A stretch of DNA of 64,000 nt from Bacteroidia bacterium (GCA_021740825.1 JAIOZA010000002.1:62001-126000), one strand, 5' to 3'; counted from the stretch's first letter, positions 37,315 through 46,740 are shown. Notes: a model not told the origin generated them from the sequence alone. Made by a program: numbers and translations.

Positions 37315-39135
37315 TTGATTAAAAAATTATTCATATTCTTACTATTTATTAGCAGTTGGGCTCTAGCTCAAACGCCAACTTTTGTTGCTCAAGTAAGTAA
37401 AAACAAAGTAGCTGTTGGCGAAACATTTCAAGTAGCATTTACATTAAATGGTAGCGGAAGTAATTTAGTGTATCCAAATTTTAATGATTTCAATATTTAT
37501 TCGGGCCCAAACCAAAGTCAAAGTATGAGCATGGTTAACGGGAATATTTCTCAATCTACTACAATTTCTTTATTCATTGCTGGAAAAAAAGAAGGTAAAT
37601 TCACCATTGGTTCAGCAACAGTAATGTCTGGCAACCAAAAACTTGAGACCAAACCCATAGTTATTGAAGTTGTAAAAGGAAATCCTCAACCATCAAATTC
37701 AGGATCGCAAGGAGCTCAACAACAAAATCAAACTTCAGAAAAAAACCAATACACAAGCGAAATAAGTAATGATGATTTGTTTGTAAGAACCTACTTAAGT
37801 AAAACAAAATGTTTTCTAGGAGAGCAATTAACCTTAACCCAAAAAGTATATTCACGAGTTGATTTAAGAGGATTTCAAAACGTAAAATTCCCACCTTACA
37901 ATGGATTTTGGTCGCAACAAGAAAATAATACACAACAAATTAATTTAAAACAAGAAAATGTAAACGGCGTCATTTACAATGTAGCTGACTATAGTAAAGT
38001 GTATTTATTTCCGCAACGAAGTGGGGCGCTTGTTATTGAACCTATTGAATTAGATTGTATTGTTAGACGACAAACTAAAAGACAACCTCGTAATATTTTT
38101 GAACAATTTTTTGGCGCGGGCGGATACGAAGATGTTGTTATAAAGGTAAAAAGTAAACCTGTAAAAGTTGATGTTCAAGATTTACCTATGCAAAATAAAC
38201 CAGAAGTATTTTCAGGAGCTGTAGGTAATTTTTCATATAAAGCAGAACTTGACAAAGCGCAAGTAAAAGCAAACGAAGCCATTAATTTAAAAATTACCAT
38301 TAGTGGTCAAGGAAATATTAAATTAATTGAGCCGCTTAAATTAAACTTACCTGAGTCTTTTGAATCATATGATCCAAAAATTAATGAAAATATAAAAATT
38401 GTGGGCGGAGTAAGTGGAAGCATAACCTACAATTACCTTATTATTCCGAGAGAAAAAGGAGAATTTATAATTAATAATTTAAGTTTCAATTATTTTGATG
38501 CAGACAAAAAACAGTATGTTTCCATTCCTTCGCCCGAAATGAAATTACACGTTTTGGAAGGAGATGAGGGGAGTGCTCAAATTATTTCCCCTGAAAAAAA
38601 AGGTGTTAAAGAAAGTGAGAATGATATTCGTTATATAAAAACTGGTGATTTAGATTTACATAAAAACAATGAAGAATTTTTCTCTTCAATGACTCACTAT
38701 CTATTACTACTATTCCCTACTCTATTGTTTTTTGCAGGATTATATCTTGCAAGGCAACATGTAAAAGCCAATAGTAACATCATGGCTGTAAAAGAACGTA
38801 AAGCTGCTAAGTTGGCAAAAAAACAATTGTCGATTGCCGAAAAACATATGACACAAAATAATAAAGATTTGTTTTTTAACGAAGTACTAAATGCATTAAA
38901 TAATTATATAGGTGATAAATTTGCCTTATCTATTGTTGACCTATCAAAAGATAAAATTACAGAAATGTTACTTTTAAGAAATATTACAGATGCTACTGCG
39001 AAAAATGTAATTGAAACTTTAAATACTTGCGAATACGCCAAATATGCACCAAGTGCTGTTACAGGCGATTTACGAAAAGTTTATCAAGACACCATTGAAC
39101 TAATTTCGCAAATTGAAGAACAAATAAAAAAGTAA
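37315..39135 (+). CDS. batD: BatD: oxygen-tolerance family membrane protein
   Basis: A 606-residue BatD. A signal peptide (1-19, ALAQ) is followed by several beta-sandwich domains (about 20-440), with VAVGETFQVAFTLNG and VKANEAINLKITISG opening two of them, a membrane helix (about 460-480, YLLLLFPTLLFFAGLYL) and a cytoplasmic helical tail. The start is TTG at 37315, which yields a normal signal sequence; there is no in-frame ATG close by. The position between batC and batE is the standard order. It is named for aerotolerance in Bacteroides fragilis; its biochemical function is unknown. Confidence 0.9.
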   Translation: MIKKLFIFLLFISSWALAQTPTFVAQVSKNKVAVGETFQVAFTLNGSGSNLVYPNFNDFNIYSGPNQSQSMSMVNGNISQSTTISLFIAGKKEGKFTIGSATVMSGNQKLETKPIVIEVVKGNPQPSNSGSQGAQQQNQTSEKNQYTSEISNDDLFVRTYLSKTKCFLGEQLTLTQKVYSRVDLRGFQNVKFPPYNGFWSQQENNTQQINLKQENVNGVIYNVADYSKVYLFPQRSGALVIEPIELDCIVRRQTKRQPRNIFEQFFGAGGYEDVVIKVKSKPVKVDVQDLPMQNKPEVFSGAVGNFSYKAELDKAQVKANEAINLKITISGQGNIKLIEPLKLNLPESFESYDPKINENIKIVGGVSGSITYNYLIIPREKGEFIINNLSFNYFDADKKQYVSIPSPEMKLHVLEGDEGSAQIISPEKKGVKESENDIRYIKTGDLDLHKNNEEFFSSMTHYLLLLFPTLLFFAGLYLARQHVKANSNIMAVKERKAAKLAKKQLSIAEKHMTQNNKDLFFNEVLNALNNYIGDKFALSIVDLSKDKITEMLLLRNITDATAKNVIETLNTCEYAKYAPSAVTGDLRKVYQDTIELISQIEEQIKK

Positions 39136-39159
39136 ATGTGACCATTAAATAACTAGAGA

Positions 39160-39969
39160 ATGAGACAATTTAATATCACAAAAAATAGAGGGCAAAATTA
39201 CCAGTTCGAGCGAAGTGGAAAACATACTAATCACTTATTGATATTATTTTTATTTGCTTCCCTATTTTCTTTTGCAAATAATGATTTGCAGAAAAAAGCA
39301 GAAAAATTATATGCTAACAAAAATTACAAGGAATCAATTATTGCGTATGAATCAATTTTAAAAGAAGGGTTTGTGTCCTATAAATTATACTACAATTTAG
39401 GAAATGCGCACTACAAAAATAATGAATTAGGAAAGGCTATTTACAATTATGAATTAGCAAATAAACTGCAGCCAAACAACAAGGATGTTGAAACAAATTT
39501 GAGAATAGCAAATGAAAAAACAATTGACAAGATAGAAAGCCGCGAAAATTTTTTCATAGGTGCTATAAAATCTGAATTAGTAAACTCATTGTCAACAAAC
39601 GGATGGGCTTGGCTAAGTATTATTAGTTTAAGCGGATCTTTACTTTTGGCATTTATATTTTTTACGTCTAACAAATTAATTTTAAAACGGACTGGATTTT
39701 TTGTTAGCAGTACTTTATTTATATTTTTTATTATTACGATGGTATTTGGTTTTGCTGCTATTAAGAATAAACAAGCTACTAACTTTGGCATTATTTTAAA
39801 TCGGGAAATAAAAATTTATGACGAGCCAACAATTAGTTCAAAAGTGAAATTTAATTTACACGAAGGAACCAAAACGAGTATTTTAGAAACAAATGTAAAC
39901 TGGACTAATATTAAACTCGAAAATGGAAATGAAGGTTGGATAAAAACTTCAGAAATTGGATTGTTTTAG
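39160..39969 (+). CDS. batE: BatE: TPR and SH3-like domain protein
   Basis: A 269-residue protein ending the operon. TPR repeats lie at about 45-125 (AEKLYANKNYKESIIAYE, then LYYNLGNAHYKNNELGKAI), two membrane helices at about 150-170 and 178-200, and a C-terminal bacterial SH3 domain at about 210-269 (IYDEPTISSKVKF, then EGWIKTSEIG). About 24 basic and polar residues precede the signal segment HLLILFLFASLFSFA, an unusual extension that contains a QFERSGK stretch encoded by GTTCGAGCGAAGTGG, possibly repeat-derived. An internal TTG at 39238 would remove it. Confidence 0.88.
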   Translation: MRQFNITKNRGQNYQFERSGKHTNHLLILFLFASLFSFANNDLQKKAEKLYANKNYKESIIAYESILKEGFVSYKLYYNLGNAHYKNNELGKAIYNYELANKLQPNNKDVETNLRIANEKTIDKIESRENFFIGAIKSELVNSLSTNGWAWLSIISLSGSLLLAFIFFTSNKLILKRTGFFVSSTLFIFFIITMVFGFAAIKNKQATNFGIILNREIKIYDEPTISSKVKFNLHEGTKTSILETNVNWTNIKLENGNEGWIKTSEIGLF

Positions 39970-40010
39970 AGTTAATAACATTTATACGTAATAGATAGTC
40001 CAAGCAGTTA

Positions 40011-40065
40011 GTCACCCTGAACTTGATTCAGGGTCTCTGAGATGCTGAATCAAGTTCAGCATGAC
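40011..40065. repeat. REP-like double hairpin repeat
   Basis: GTCA-CCCTGAA-CTTGA-TTCAGGG is followed by TCTCTGAGA and TGCTGAA-TCAAG-TTCAGCA-TGAC. There are two perfect seven-base stems, and the halves are themselves inverted relatives with GTCA/TGAC ends. It lies just after batE. Confidence 0.75.
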
Positions 40066-40124
40066 CACCATAATTGGACCAAATCATAAATCCATTTGGT
40101 ATAACTATAAAACTAAAGCAATAA

Positions 40125-40157
40125 AAAAGAGATGTAGAATTTTTCTACATCTCTTTT
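40125..40157. terminator. Bidirectional intrinsic terminator
   Basis: A perfect 14-base-pair stem (AAAAGAGATGTAGA / TCTACATCTCTTTT) around loop ATTTT, with T-rich sequence on either strand. It separates the convergent Bat operon and LamG gene. Confidence 0.85.
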
Positions 40158-40180
40158 ATTTTTAAAGCAGGTAAACTATT

Positions 40181-41242
40181 TTACTGCAATACAATTTTCC
40201 TAGTTTCAATGGTAACGCCTTGCGCATTGATGAGATTGACAAAATAAATACCATTGCCACCCCAAGTGCTCATATCCACATAAAATTGTTGTTGTGTAAT
40301 GGCAGACTGAAACACTTGTTGCCCCAACGCATTACTAATTTTAATTTGATGCCCCGTTAAATTAGCCAAGTTGCCATTATCAATGGTAATATGATCGTTA
40401 GTTGGGTTTGGCCAAATTTTAATAGTGTTTTGGTAAGTTACTGGGTTAAACCCAGTAAGGTTAGTATTAATTAAAAGTGTATCGGTAACTGTGATAGTTT
40501 GAAAACATAAATTACCATTATACAAACTAGTAATTTCGCTTGGTGTTAATGCGCGATTCCAAATACCGATATCGTCTAGTTTACCATTTAAAAATGCAGG
40601 AAAATTTACAGTTGTATTTTTTCCAAACAATAATGGATAACCAACCGCAGTATTAACAATCGTTGTAACATTATAGGTACCTGTAACATTATTTAATTGC
40701 ATACCATTTTGGTATACAATTATATCATTTACGGTAGGATTAACTATACTTGGCAAAATTACAACATAATGATTCCATTGGGTTATTGCTTGATTCAAAA
40801 TAAATCCTTTTGATGAAAATGCTGCGCCTACAAAAATGCCTTGATTCTGAAAATTGAATCCGCAATCAAACCTTTGACCAGAAATATTTGGACCCCAAGA
40901 TACCGCTGAATTCCCATTAACTGAGGAGCCGTTTTCATTATACCAAAATGATATAGACCTCTGAGTCTGGCCTGAAATTGATATAGCGGCACAAGAAATA
41001 AAATTACTAACCCCATCAAAACTATAAGCACTATTAACACTCCCAAACCTATCAGCTGTTAATGTCGCTCCATTAACTGTTCCGTCATTTGTGTTAACAC
41101 TTTCATCAATGGCATTGCCGTTAAAAGGCCACCAGCCTTGTAAACCATTTGTAGGCACATAATTAGGAACTGTTTGTGCTAGGCTTGTTACAGCAAATCC
41201 CGCAATAGCCAGAGCTGTTAAGAGTACACTTTTTTTAATCAT
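40181..41242 (-). CDS. Secreted LamG-domain protein with T9SS type A sorting domain
   Basis: A 353-residue protein. A signal peptide (1-22) is followed by a concanavalin A/LamG-like domain (about 35-240) that begins NGLQGWWPFNGNAIDES and contains DRFGSVNSAYSFDG and LDDIGIWNRALTPSEI. A linker leads to a type A C-terminal sorting domain (about 275-353: IWPNPTNDHITID, then ISNALGQQVF, and a final ETRKIVLQ). T9SS export to the cell surface is expected. LamG domains bind glycans or proteins; no enzyme domain is present. The 335-nt region upstream contains a large nested palindrome. Confidence 0.92.
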   Translation of the reverse strand: MIKKSVLLTALAIAGFAVTSLAQTVPNYVPTNGLQGWWPFNGNAIDESVNTNDGTVNGATLTADRFGSVNSAYSFDGVSNFISCAAISISGQTQRSISFWYNENGSSVNGNSAVSWGPNISGQRFDCGFNFQNQGIFVGAAFSSKGFILNQAITQWNHYVVILPSIVNPTVNDIIVYQNGMQLNNVTGTYNVTTIVNTAVGYPLLFGKNTTVNFPAFLNGKLDDIGIWNRALTPSEITSLYNGNLCFQTITVTDTLLINTNLTGFNPVTYQNTIKIWPNPTNDHITIDNGNLANLTGHQIKISNALGQQVFQSAITQQQFYVDMSTWGGNGIYFVNLINAQGVTIETRKIVLQ

Positions 41243-41270
41243 AGTATAATTTGTTTTATACTACTCTGTC

Positions 41271-41490
41271 CCGCAGTAGCGGTTAGTTTAAATAAATCAG
41301 CGTGAGACAGTTGCAAATACTCGTAGCTGAGGGAGTCGAAGCCCTTAAGACAAAGTAAAGCAACGCTCACGCTTTACCGTGAGCGTTATGCTTAAACTTC
41401 CCTGTCTTAATTGAACTTTCGACTTTTCAGCTGCAGGATGGTTAGCAAACGCTAATGTGTTATATTAATTTAGTTTTTTATTTACTACTT
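41271..41490. repeat. Large nested imperfect palindrome upstream of the LamG gene
   Basis: This fills most of the 335-nt gene-free interval. The core stem is AACGCTCACG-CTTTAC-CGTGAGCGTT (41363-41388 region), nested inside AAGC/GCTT, AAGT/ACTT and TTAAGACA (41345-41352)/TGTCTTAA (41403-41410). Outside these lie GTCGAA/TTCGAC, AGCTG/CAGCT, TTGC/GCAA and AGCGT/ACGCT. A separate small stem CCGC-AGTA-GCGG starts at 41271. The arrangement could be a MITE-like element or a structured 5' leader RNA of the minus-strand gene. The remainder of the interval (41491-41577) is AT-rich with nothing seen. Confidence 0.65.
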
Positions 41491-41577
41491 TAAATTTTAT
41501 TATTAATGTTATATAAAAGTACGCTATTTTTTTAAAAATTGATATGTCAATTTTCTCTTAAAATTATAAAAACAACA

Positions 41578-43824
41578 TCACTTTTTAAACTTTCCTTTTA
41601 ATGCCGCTAATGCGGAAGTCATATCATTAGGGTCGTATGTTGCAGCTTCTTCTTTTTTTGGAGCTGTTTTTTTATGAGCACTCATCCCCTCGCCTTTCAT
41701 TGATAACGCTATTCGTTTACGTTTCACATCACATTCCGTCACGTTTACCCAAACCTGCTGTCCAACTTTTACCACCAAATTAGGATCATCTACAAAAGTA
41801 TCGCTCAGCTGAGAAATATGAACCAAACCATCTTGATGAACACCAACATCTACAAACGCTCCAAAATTAGTAACGTTGGTTACAATACCTGGCAGGCGCA
41901 TTCCTTCTCTTAAATCATCCATGCTGTGCACATGCTCATCAAAACTAAATACCTCAAAAGATTTACGTGGGTCGCGTCCTGGTTTTTCTAACTCACTCAT
42001 AATATCTTTTAAGGTTGGCAGACCAATAGAATCAGTAACATAAGACATTAAATTTATTTTTTTACGTAAGTCTTTATCTTTAATCAAATCGTCAATGCTG
42101 CAATTTAAATCGCTTGCCATTTTCTCTACAATATGATAAGCCTCGGGATGCACTGCACTTTTATCCAATGGATGAATACCATCTCTGATGCGCAAAAAAC
42201 CTGAACATTGTTCAAATACTTTATCACCCATACGATTTACTTTTAATAACTCTTTACGAGATTTAAAGGCACCATGTTCGTTACGATAGTCCACAATGTT
42301 TTTAGCTAAGCTATCGCCAATACCCGATACATAAGAAAGTAATTGCTTGGATGCTGTATTCAACTCTACACCTACTCCATTTACACAACTCATCACCACG
42401 GTATCTAATTTATTTTTCAATGCCAATTGGTCCACATCATGCTGATACTGGCCCACTCCAATTGATTTTGGATCTAATTTTACTAATTCAGCCAAAGGAT
42501 CAGCTAAACGACGACCAATAGAGACGGCGCCACGCACGGTTAAATCATACTCAGGAAATTCTTCGCGAGCCACATCTGATGCCGAATAGATTGAAGCACC
42601 TGCTTCACTCACCATAATTACCGGAATTGTTTTTGGTAATACATCAATGCTTCTAATAAATTGTTCCGTTTCGCGAGAGGCAGTTCCATTACCAATAGCA
42701 ATAGCTTCTAATTGATGCTTGGCGCATAGTGCCATTACCATATGTTGCGCATCCATTACTCTGCGTTGCGGCTCGTGCGGATAAATGACTGTTTCTTCTA
42801 ATAATTTGCCTTGTGCATCCAATGCCACCACTTTGCAACCAGACCTAAATCCAGGATCAATGGCCAACATTGATTTTTGACCTAACGGAGATGCTAATAA
42901 TAACTCACGTAAATTATCGGCAAAAACTTGTATAGCTTTTTCATCAGCCGTTTGCTTTGTCATTAAACGCATTTCTGCTTCAATGCTTGGCTGTAATAAA
43001 CGCTTGTATCCATCTTCAATAGCCAAAGCAATTTGCTCGGCACATTCGTTTCGAGAGGTGATGAATTGTTTTTTTAATTGTTCATGCGCTACTTCATCGT
43101 CAATGATGACGTCTAAAATTAATATATCTTCTTTCTCACCACGACGCATAGCTAACATGCGATGGCTTGGGCAAGACATTAATGATTCTTCCCATTCAAA
43201 ATAATCTTCAAACTTTTGCCCTTCTTCTTCTTTACCTCTAATCACCTTCGTTTTAATAATCGCTGATTTTTTAAATAGATTTCTCATACCTTCACGCGCA
43301 ACGGCATCTTCGCTTATAACCTCGGCAATAATATCTCTTGCGCCAGCTAAAGCATCATCTGGATGATCAACTCCTAATTCTTTATTTACAAATTTTAAAG
43401 CCTCAGGAAATAATTCTTTGGTTTGTTGCGCTAATATTAATTGCGCTAACGGCTCTAAACCTTTTTCGCGAGCAACTGTAGCTTTAGTACGACGTTTTGG
43501 TTTATATGGTAAATACAAATCTTCTAAGGTTGATAGTGTTTCAGCAGCAAGAATTTTATCAGATAACTCCTGTGTTAATTTACCTTGTCCTTCAATAGAT
43601 TTTAAAATACTTTCTCTACGTTGTTCTAATTGACGTAAGCGTTCTATTTCATTTTTAATCGTAATCACTTGCACTTCATCTAAACTGCCAGTCACCTCTT
43701 TACGGTAACGAGAAATAAAGGGTACCGTAGCACCTTCATCTAATAATTCAACAGTAGATTTAACTTGTTTTGCATCGATTTTTAGTTCGGCTGCAATTTT
43801 AAAAAATAATGATGCGTCGGTCAT
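41578..43824 (-). CDS. tex: Tex family RNA-binding transcription accessory protein
   Basis: A 748-residue Tex protein. The N-terminal helical region holds VPFISRYRKEVTGSLDEVQV, then comes the YqgF/RuvC-like domain (about 325-450, LAIDPGFRSGCKVVALD), helix-hairpin-helix motifs (about 490-560) and a C-terminal S1 domain (about 645-715, VTNFGAFVDVGVHQDGLVHIS). Tex is a conserved nucleic-acid-binding protein implicated in transcription and RNA turnover. The chain is full length and highly conserved. It stands alone; a TATATTTG word about 50 nt upstream could be its -7 box. Confidence 0.95.
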   Translation of the reverse strand: MTDASLFFKIAAELKIDAKQVKSTVELLDEGATVPFISRYRKEVTGSLDEVQVITIKNEIERLRQLEQRRESILKSIEGQGKLTQELSDKILAAETLSTLEDLYLPYKPKRRTKATVAREKGLEPLAQLILAQQTKELFPEALKFVNKELGVDHPDDALAGARDIIAEVISEDAVAREGMRNLFKKSAIIKTKVIRGKEEEGQKFEDYFEWEESLMSCPSHRMLAMRRGEKEDILILDVIIDDEVAHEQLKKQFITSRNECAEQIALAIEDGYKRLLQPSIEAEMRLMTKQTADEKAIQVFADNLRELLLASPLGQKSMLAIDPGFRSGCKVVALDAQGKLLEETVIYPHEPQRRVMDAQHMVMALCAKHQLEAIAIGNGTASRETEQFIRSIDVLPKTIPVIMVSEAGASIYSASDVAREEFPEYDLTVRGAVSIGRRLADPLAELVKLDPKSIGVGQYQHDVDQLALKNKLDTVVMSCVNGVGVELNTASKQLLSYVSGIGDSLAKNIVDYRNEHGAFKSRKELLKVNRMGDKVFEQCSGFLRIRDGIHPLDKSAVHPEAYHIVEKMASDLNCSIDDLIKDKDLRKKINLMSYVTDSIGLPTLKDIMSELEKPGRDPRKSFEVFSFDEHVHSMDDLREGMRLPGIVTNVTNFGAFVDVGVHQDGLVHISQLSDTFVDDPNLVVKVGQQVWVNVTECDVKRKRIALSMKGEGMSAHKKTAPKKEEAATYDPNDMTSALAALKGKFKK

Positions 43825-44012
43825 GATAAATTATAAATTGAATACTTAAAATATTTTTGATAGTTGTTTAACAAATATAATCCTATAAAACCGTGGTTGA
43901 GTTTGGATTTATCAACAGAATAGTTTTAGATACACCATTTAAACTATTCACAATGAAAGACTTAAAATATAAAAATGTTGAAAATTATTTAGCTATGCTA
44001 TTAATAAAGAAA

Positions 44013-44666
44013 TTATGAGTTCGAGTTATTCTCAAATACTTCTACTTCTGCTAAAGGACTAAAAAGATAAATAGCGCCTGTACTAATTTCTTTGCAGCGA
44101 TAACGTTTTCTTAACTTCTCGCCCTTTTCAAAAATTCGCGAACCATTATATAAAAAATGCGTGCGATAAGGCAAATGTTCTAACAAAATCAAATGTGCAT
44201 TTGTTTCATTTGAATCATATAATTTTAAAGTACGCATTAATGTCATATCGCTACAACTTGCCGCAGCTGGATTTTGCAAATATTTTCGTAAAGCATATAA
44301 AATATCTAATGGCAAATTATCAGTAGATAAAAAAGGTGTCATTAAAACTCTAAACGCTTGTTTCCATTCGTCGCCATGCGGTAAAACTCTATTTTTATAC
44401 TGATTAAATGTATGCAGGTGCGCTATTTCGTGCACTAATGTTATAAAAAACGAATACTGATTTAAGTTATGATTTATTGTAATTGTATGATTTAGTCCAT
44501 CCCTAGGCGAAGTATAATCGCCTAATTTTGTGCTTCGCTCTTTAGTGATTTTTAATTTGAAATCAAATTCAATTATCCAAATGGCAATTTGCGGCACAGC
44601 AAACTCTGGAATATATTTTTTTAATATTTCCGAATTACGCTGTATTTGTTGCTCTCTTTGATGCAT
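44013..44666 (-). CDS. SprT-like zinc metalloprotease-domain protein
   Basis: A 217-residue protein with the zincin motif HEIAH at about 88-92 and a further histidine in LPHGDEWKQAF, as in the SprT/SPRTN-like family. The motif lies after the strand YSFFITLV. The C-terminal part (KLRKRYRCKEISTGAIYLFSPLAEVEV) corresponds to the zinc-ribbon-like end but with a single cysteine in place of the usual set. Eukaryotic relatives process DNA-protein crosslinks; the bacterial role is unknown. The gene lies 92 nt from gldB on the same strand, across a spacer containing AT-rich repeated words. Confidence 0.8.
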   Translation of the reverse strand: MHQREQQIQRNSEILKKYIPEFAVPQIAIWIIEFDFKLKITKERSTKLGDYTSPRDGLNHTITINHNLNQYSFFITLVHEIAHLHTFNQYKNRVLPHGDEWKQAFRVLMTPFLSTDNLPLDILYALRKYLQNPAAASCSDMTLMRTLKLYDSNETNAHLILLEHLPYRTHFLYNGSRIFEKGEKLRKRYRCKEISTGAIYLFSPLAEVEVFENNSNS

Positions 44667-44757
44667 AAAAACTATAAAAGATTAGGACTTAGGATTAAAG
44701 ATTGCATTATCTTATGTCTTTAATTTTATGTCTTTAATCTTATTTCTTTTATCAATA

Positions 44758-45780
44758 TTATGGTTTGTATTTCGATTTTTGTAAAATTTTTTGTACGTCT
44801 TTTTCGTTCATTAAATCTTCTAAAGTTACATCATCATTATGTTCCATATAAGATTTTATAATTTGCTTACCTAACCACATAGCAATTCGTGGCGGACAAT
44901 CTTTACTGATGGCTCTGGTAAAAGGTCCATCACTTGTAAATTCAGAAACTAGTTTTAAATCATTGTCATATAATTTATTATCCTTAGCAAAAAATCCCCA
45001 TAAGTTCTTTTCGTTTTTATTACAATAATTCATTTGAGCAGCAGTGTAGCCCATTTTAATGGAATCTTGAACCTCTGGTAATAAAGCATCGCAGGTATAA
45101 AATATTTTACCATAAAAAATCATATGATTTAGTAAGTTGTTTACAGGATCTGAATTATCAAACTCGGTAATTATCCAACCTCTTACTGCATCAGATAAAA
45201 CATGTTCTTTATTCATTGTTCGGGTTCTGAATTTTGGAAGCTGCATCATAGTATAAAATACATTTTCACTACCTAAATACATATCTAAACCGATTCCAAT
45301 TGTAGAATCCACGTAAACAACATTATATTGAAAGCCACTCACAAAAGTGACAAATTGTTTCGGCGTTTTGCGTTTGGGGAAAAACACTTTAAATCGTTTC
45401 ACAACCTCTGTCATTTCATCACCCAGAAACTCAATATCATTATCCGAATACATTTTAATGACATCTGAATGCGACATCTTTATATCTTTATTATTTACAA
45501 ACCGCAATAAAGTTTGAGAATACAACGAATCAACTATACCGCCATTATTTACAATAGATGAAACATATCTTGTATAAAATGTGGAGTATTTTCTTTGAAA
45601 ATCATTCATTTTTTGATAGCAATTTTCAGAAGTTAAGCAAAACACGTCTTTATCCAAACGTTTAAATTCGATTGGGTCAATTACTACTTCACTTGTATCA
45701 ATATCTAAAACGTCATGCTTACATCCAATTAAAAAATTGGTTGAGAAGGCTATTATTATCAATTTAAAAAGAGATTTCAT
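44758..45780 (-). CDS. gldB: Gliding motility lipoprotein GldB
   Basis: A 340-residue lipoprotein with a signal peptide and lipobox ending at C20 (FLIGC). The sequence after it (IDPIEFKRLDKDVF, then YSTFYTRYVSSIVNNGG and VDSTIGIGLDMYLG) matches GldB, needed for gliding and type IX secretion in Flavobacterium. The late PPRIAMWLGKQIIKSYMEHN is also conserved. In flavobacteria gldB lies next to gldC and nadE; here nadE is 1 kb away on the other strand and no gldC is seen. A TAACTTTG box lies about 22 nt before the start. Confidence 0.9.
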   Translation of the reverse strand: MKSLFKLIIIAFSTNFLIGCKHDVLDIDTSEVVIDPIEFKRLDKDVFCLTSENCYQKMNDFQRKYSTFYTRYVSSIVNNGGIVDSLYSQTLLRFVNNKDIKMSHSDVIKMYSDNDIEFLGDEMTEVVKRFKVFFPKRKTPKQFVTFVSGFQYNVVYVDSTIGIGLDMYLGSENVFYTMMQLPKFRTRTMNKEHVLSDAVRGWIITEFDNSDPVNNLLNHMIFYGKIFYTCDALLPEVQDSIKMGYTAAQMNYCNKNEKNLWGFFAKDNKLYDNDLKLVSEFTSDGPFTRAISKDCPPRIAMWLGKQIIKSYMEHNDDVTLEDLMNEKDVQKILQKSKYKP

Positions 45781-45802
45781 AACGAAAATTATATTATTTT
45801 TA

Positions 45803-45810
45803 CAAAGTTA
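45803..45810 (-). promoter_or_regulatory. -7 box (TAACTTTG) of gldB
   Basis: TAACTTTG on the minus strand fits TAnnTTTG and lies in the short divergent region between gldB and the barrel gene. The -33 element is not clear. Confidence 0.4.
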
Positions 45811-45831
45811 AATTACATAAATAAAAATTAC

Positions 45832-46722
45832 ATGAAAAAGATATTACTTATAGTTTCAAGCACAATAGTGTTAGCTAATAGTATTTTAGCTCAAGATGCG
45901 GCTGATAAAAAATACCGTTTTGGCTTGCGTGTTGCTCCTACTCCAACATGGCTAAGAAGTGATGAATCTAAATTTATCTCTAAGTCAGGGACTAAATTCG
46001 GTTTGGGATTTGGATTACAAGTAGAATTTAGGATTAATTCAACCGCCTCATTTGTTACAGGCGTTGGAGGAGATTTTTTAGGCGGTAAACAAAATTATAA
46101 TTATGATCAAGGTTATGTTCTATCAAAAGATGGTGAATACGTCGATTCAAAAACAATTGATTTTACTAAAAGTGCTGAAGAAATAAAAGTTGAAGCCCTA
46201 AAAAACGGAAATAAATTTTACGAATTAAAATCACGATCAATTAAAGCAACCTACATAACAATTCCAATTTTATTAAAACTTATGACTAAGGATATTGGTG
46301 GATTCAAATATTTCGGAATATTTGGTGGAAATATTGGAATCCAAAGCAAATTTAAAGCTACTGATGAAATAACTGAATTAACAGCTAATTTAACAGGAAC
46401 TACTACAGTTTATAATTCAGGCACAAATTCTTTAAAAATTGATGAGATGAGACCAAGTGGAGATTTAATACCCTTTAATATTGGATTAAATGCAGGTTTA
46501 GGTGCTGAATATAATTTATCTGGAAGTACATCCGTTTTTTTTAGTATTAATTATATGAGGGGTTTTATCAATAATTATCAAAAAACTTCTGATATAATGG
46601 TAGATAAAATGAAGGATAATATTAATAATAGTAATAATATAGGCAACGCTGAAGTGCCAATAAGGTCAAAACAAAGTGCATTTAGCGACGGTATACAAGT
46701 TAATATTGGTATATTGTTTTAA
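45832..46722 (+). CDS. Outer membrane beta-barrel protein (PorT-like family)
   Basis: A 296-residue protein with a signal peptide (1-20, LAQDA) and an alternating glycine/aromatic pattern typical of eight-stranded barrels: KYRFGLRVAPTPTWL, GLGFGLQVEFRINS, AFSDGIQVNIGILF at the end. It belongs to the broad outer-membrane-beta-barrel group that includes PorT. Divergent from gldB and just upstream of nadE, but a hairpin terminator separates it from nadE. Function unknown. Confidence 0.72.
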   Translation: MKKILLIVSSTIVLANSILAQDAADKKYRFGLRVAPTPTWLRSDESKFISKSGTKFGLGFGLQVEFRINSTASFVTGVGGDFLGGKQNYNYDQGYVLSKDGEYVDSKTIDFTKSAEEIKVEALKNGNKFYELKSRSIKATYITIPILLKLMTKDIGGFKYFGIFGGNIGIQSKFKATDEITELTANLTGTTTVYNSGTNSLKIDEMRPSGDLIPFNIGLNAGLGAEYNLSGSTSVFFSINYMRGFINNYQKTSDIMVDKMKDNINNSNNIGNAEVPIRSKQSAFSDGIQVNIGILF

Positions 46723-46740
46723 TGAAAATGAAATTTATTT

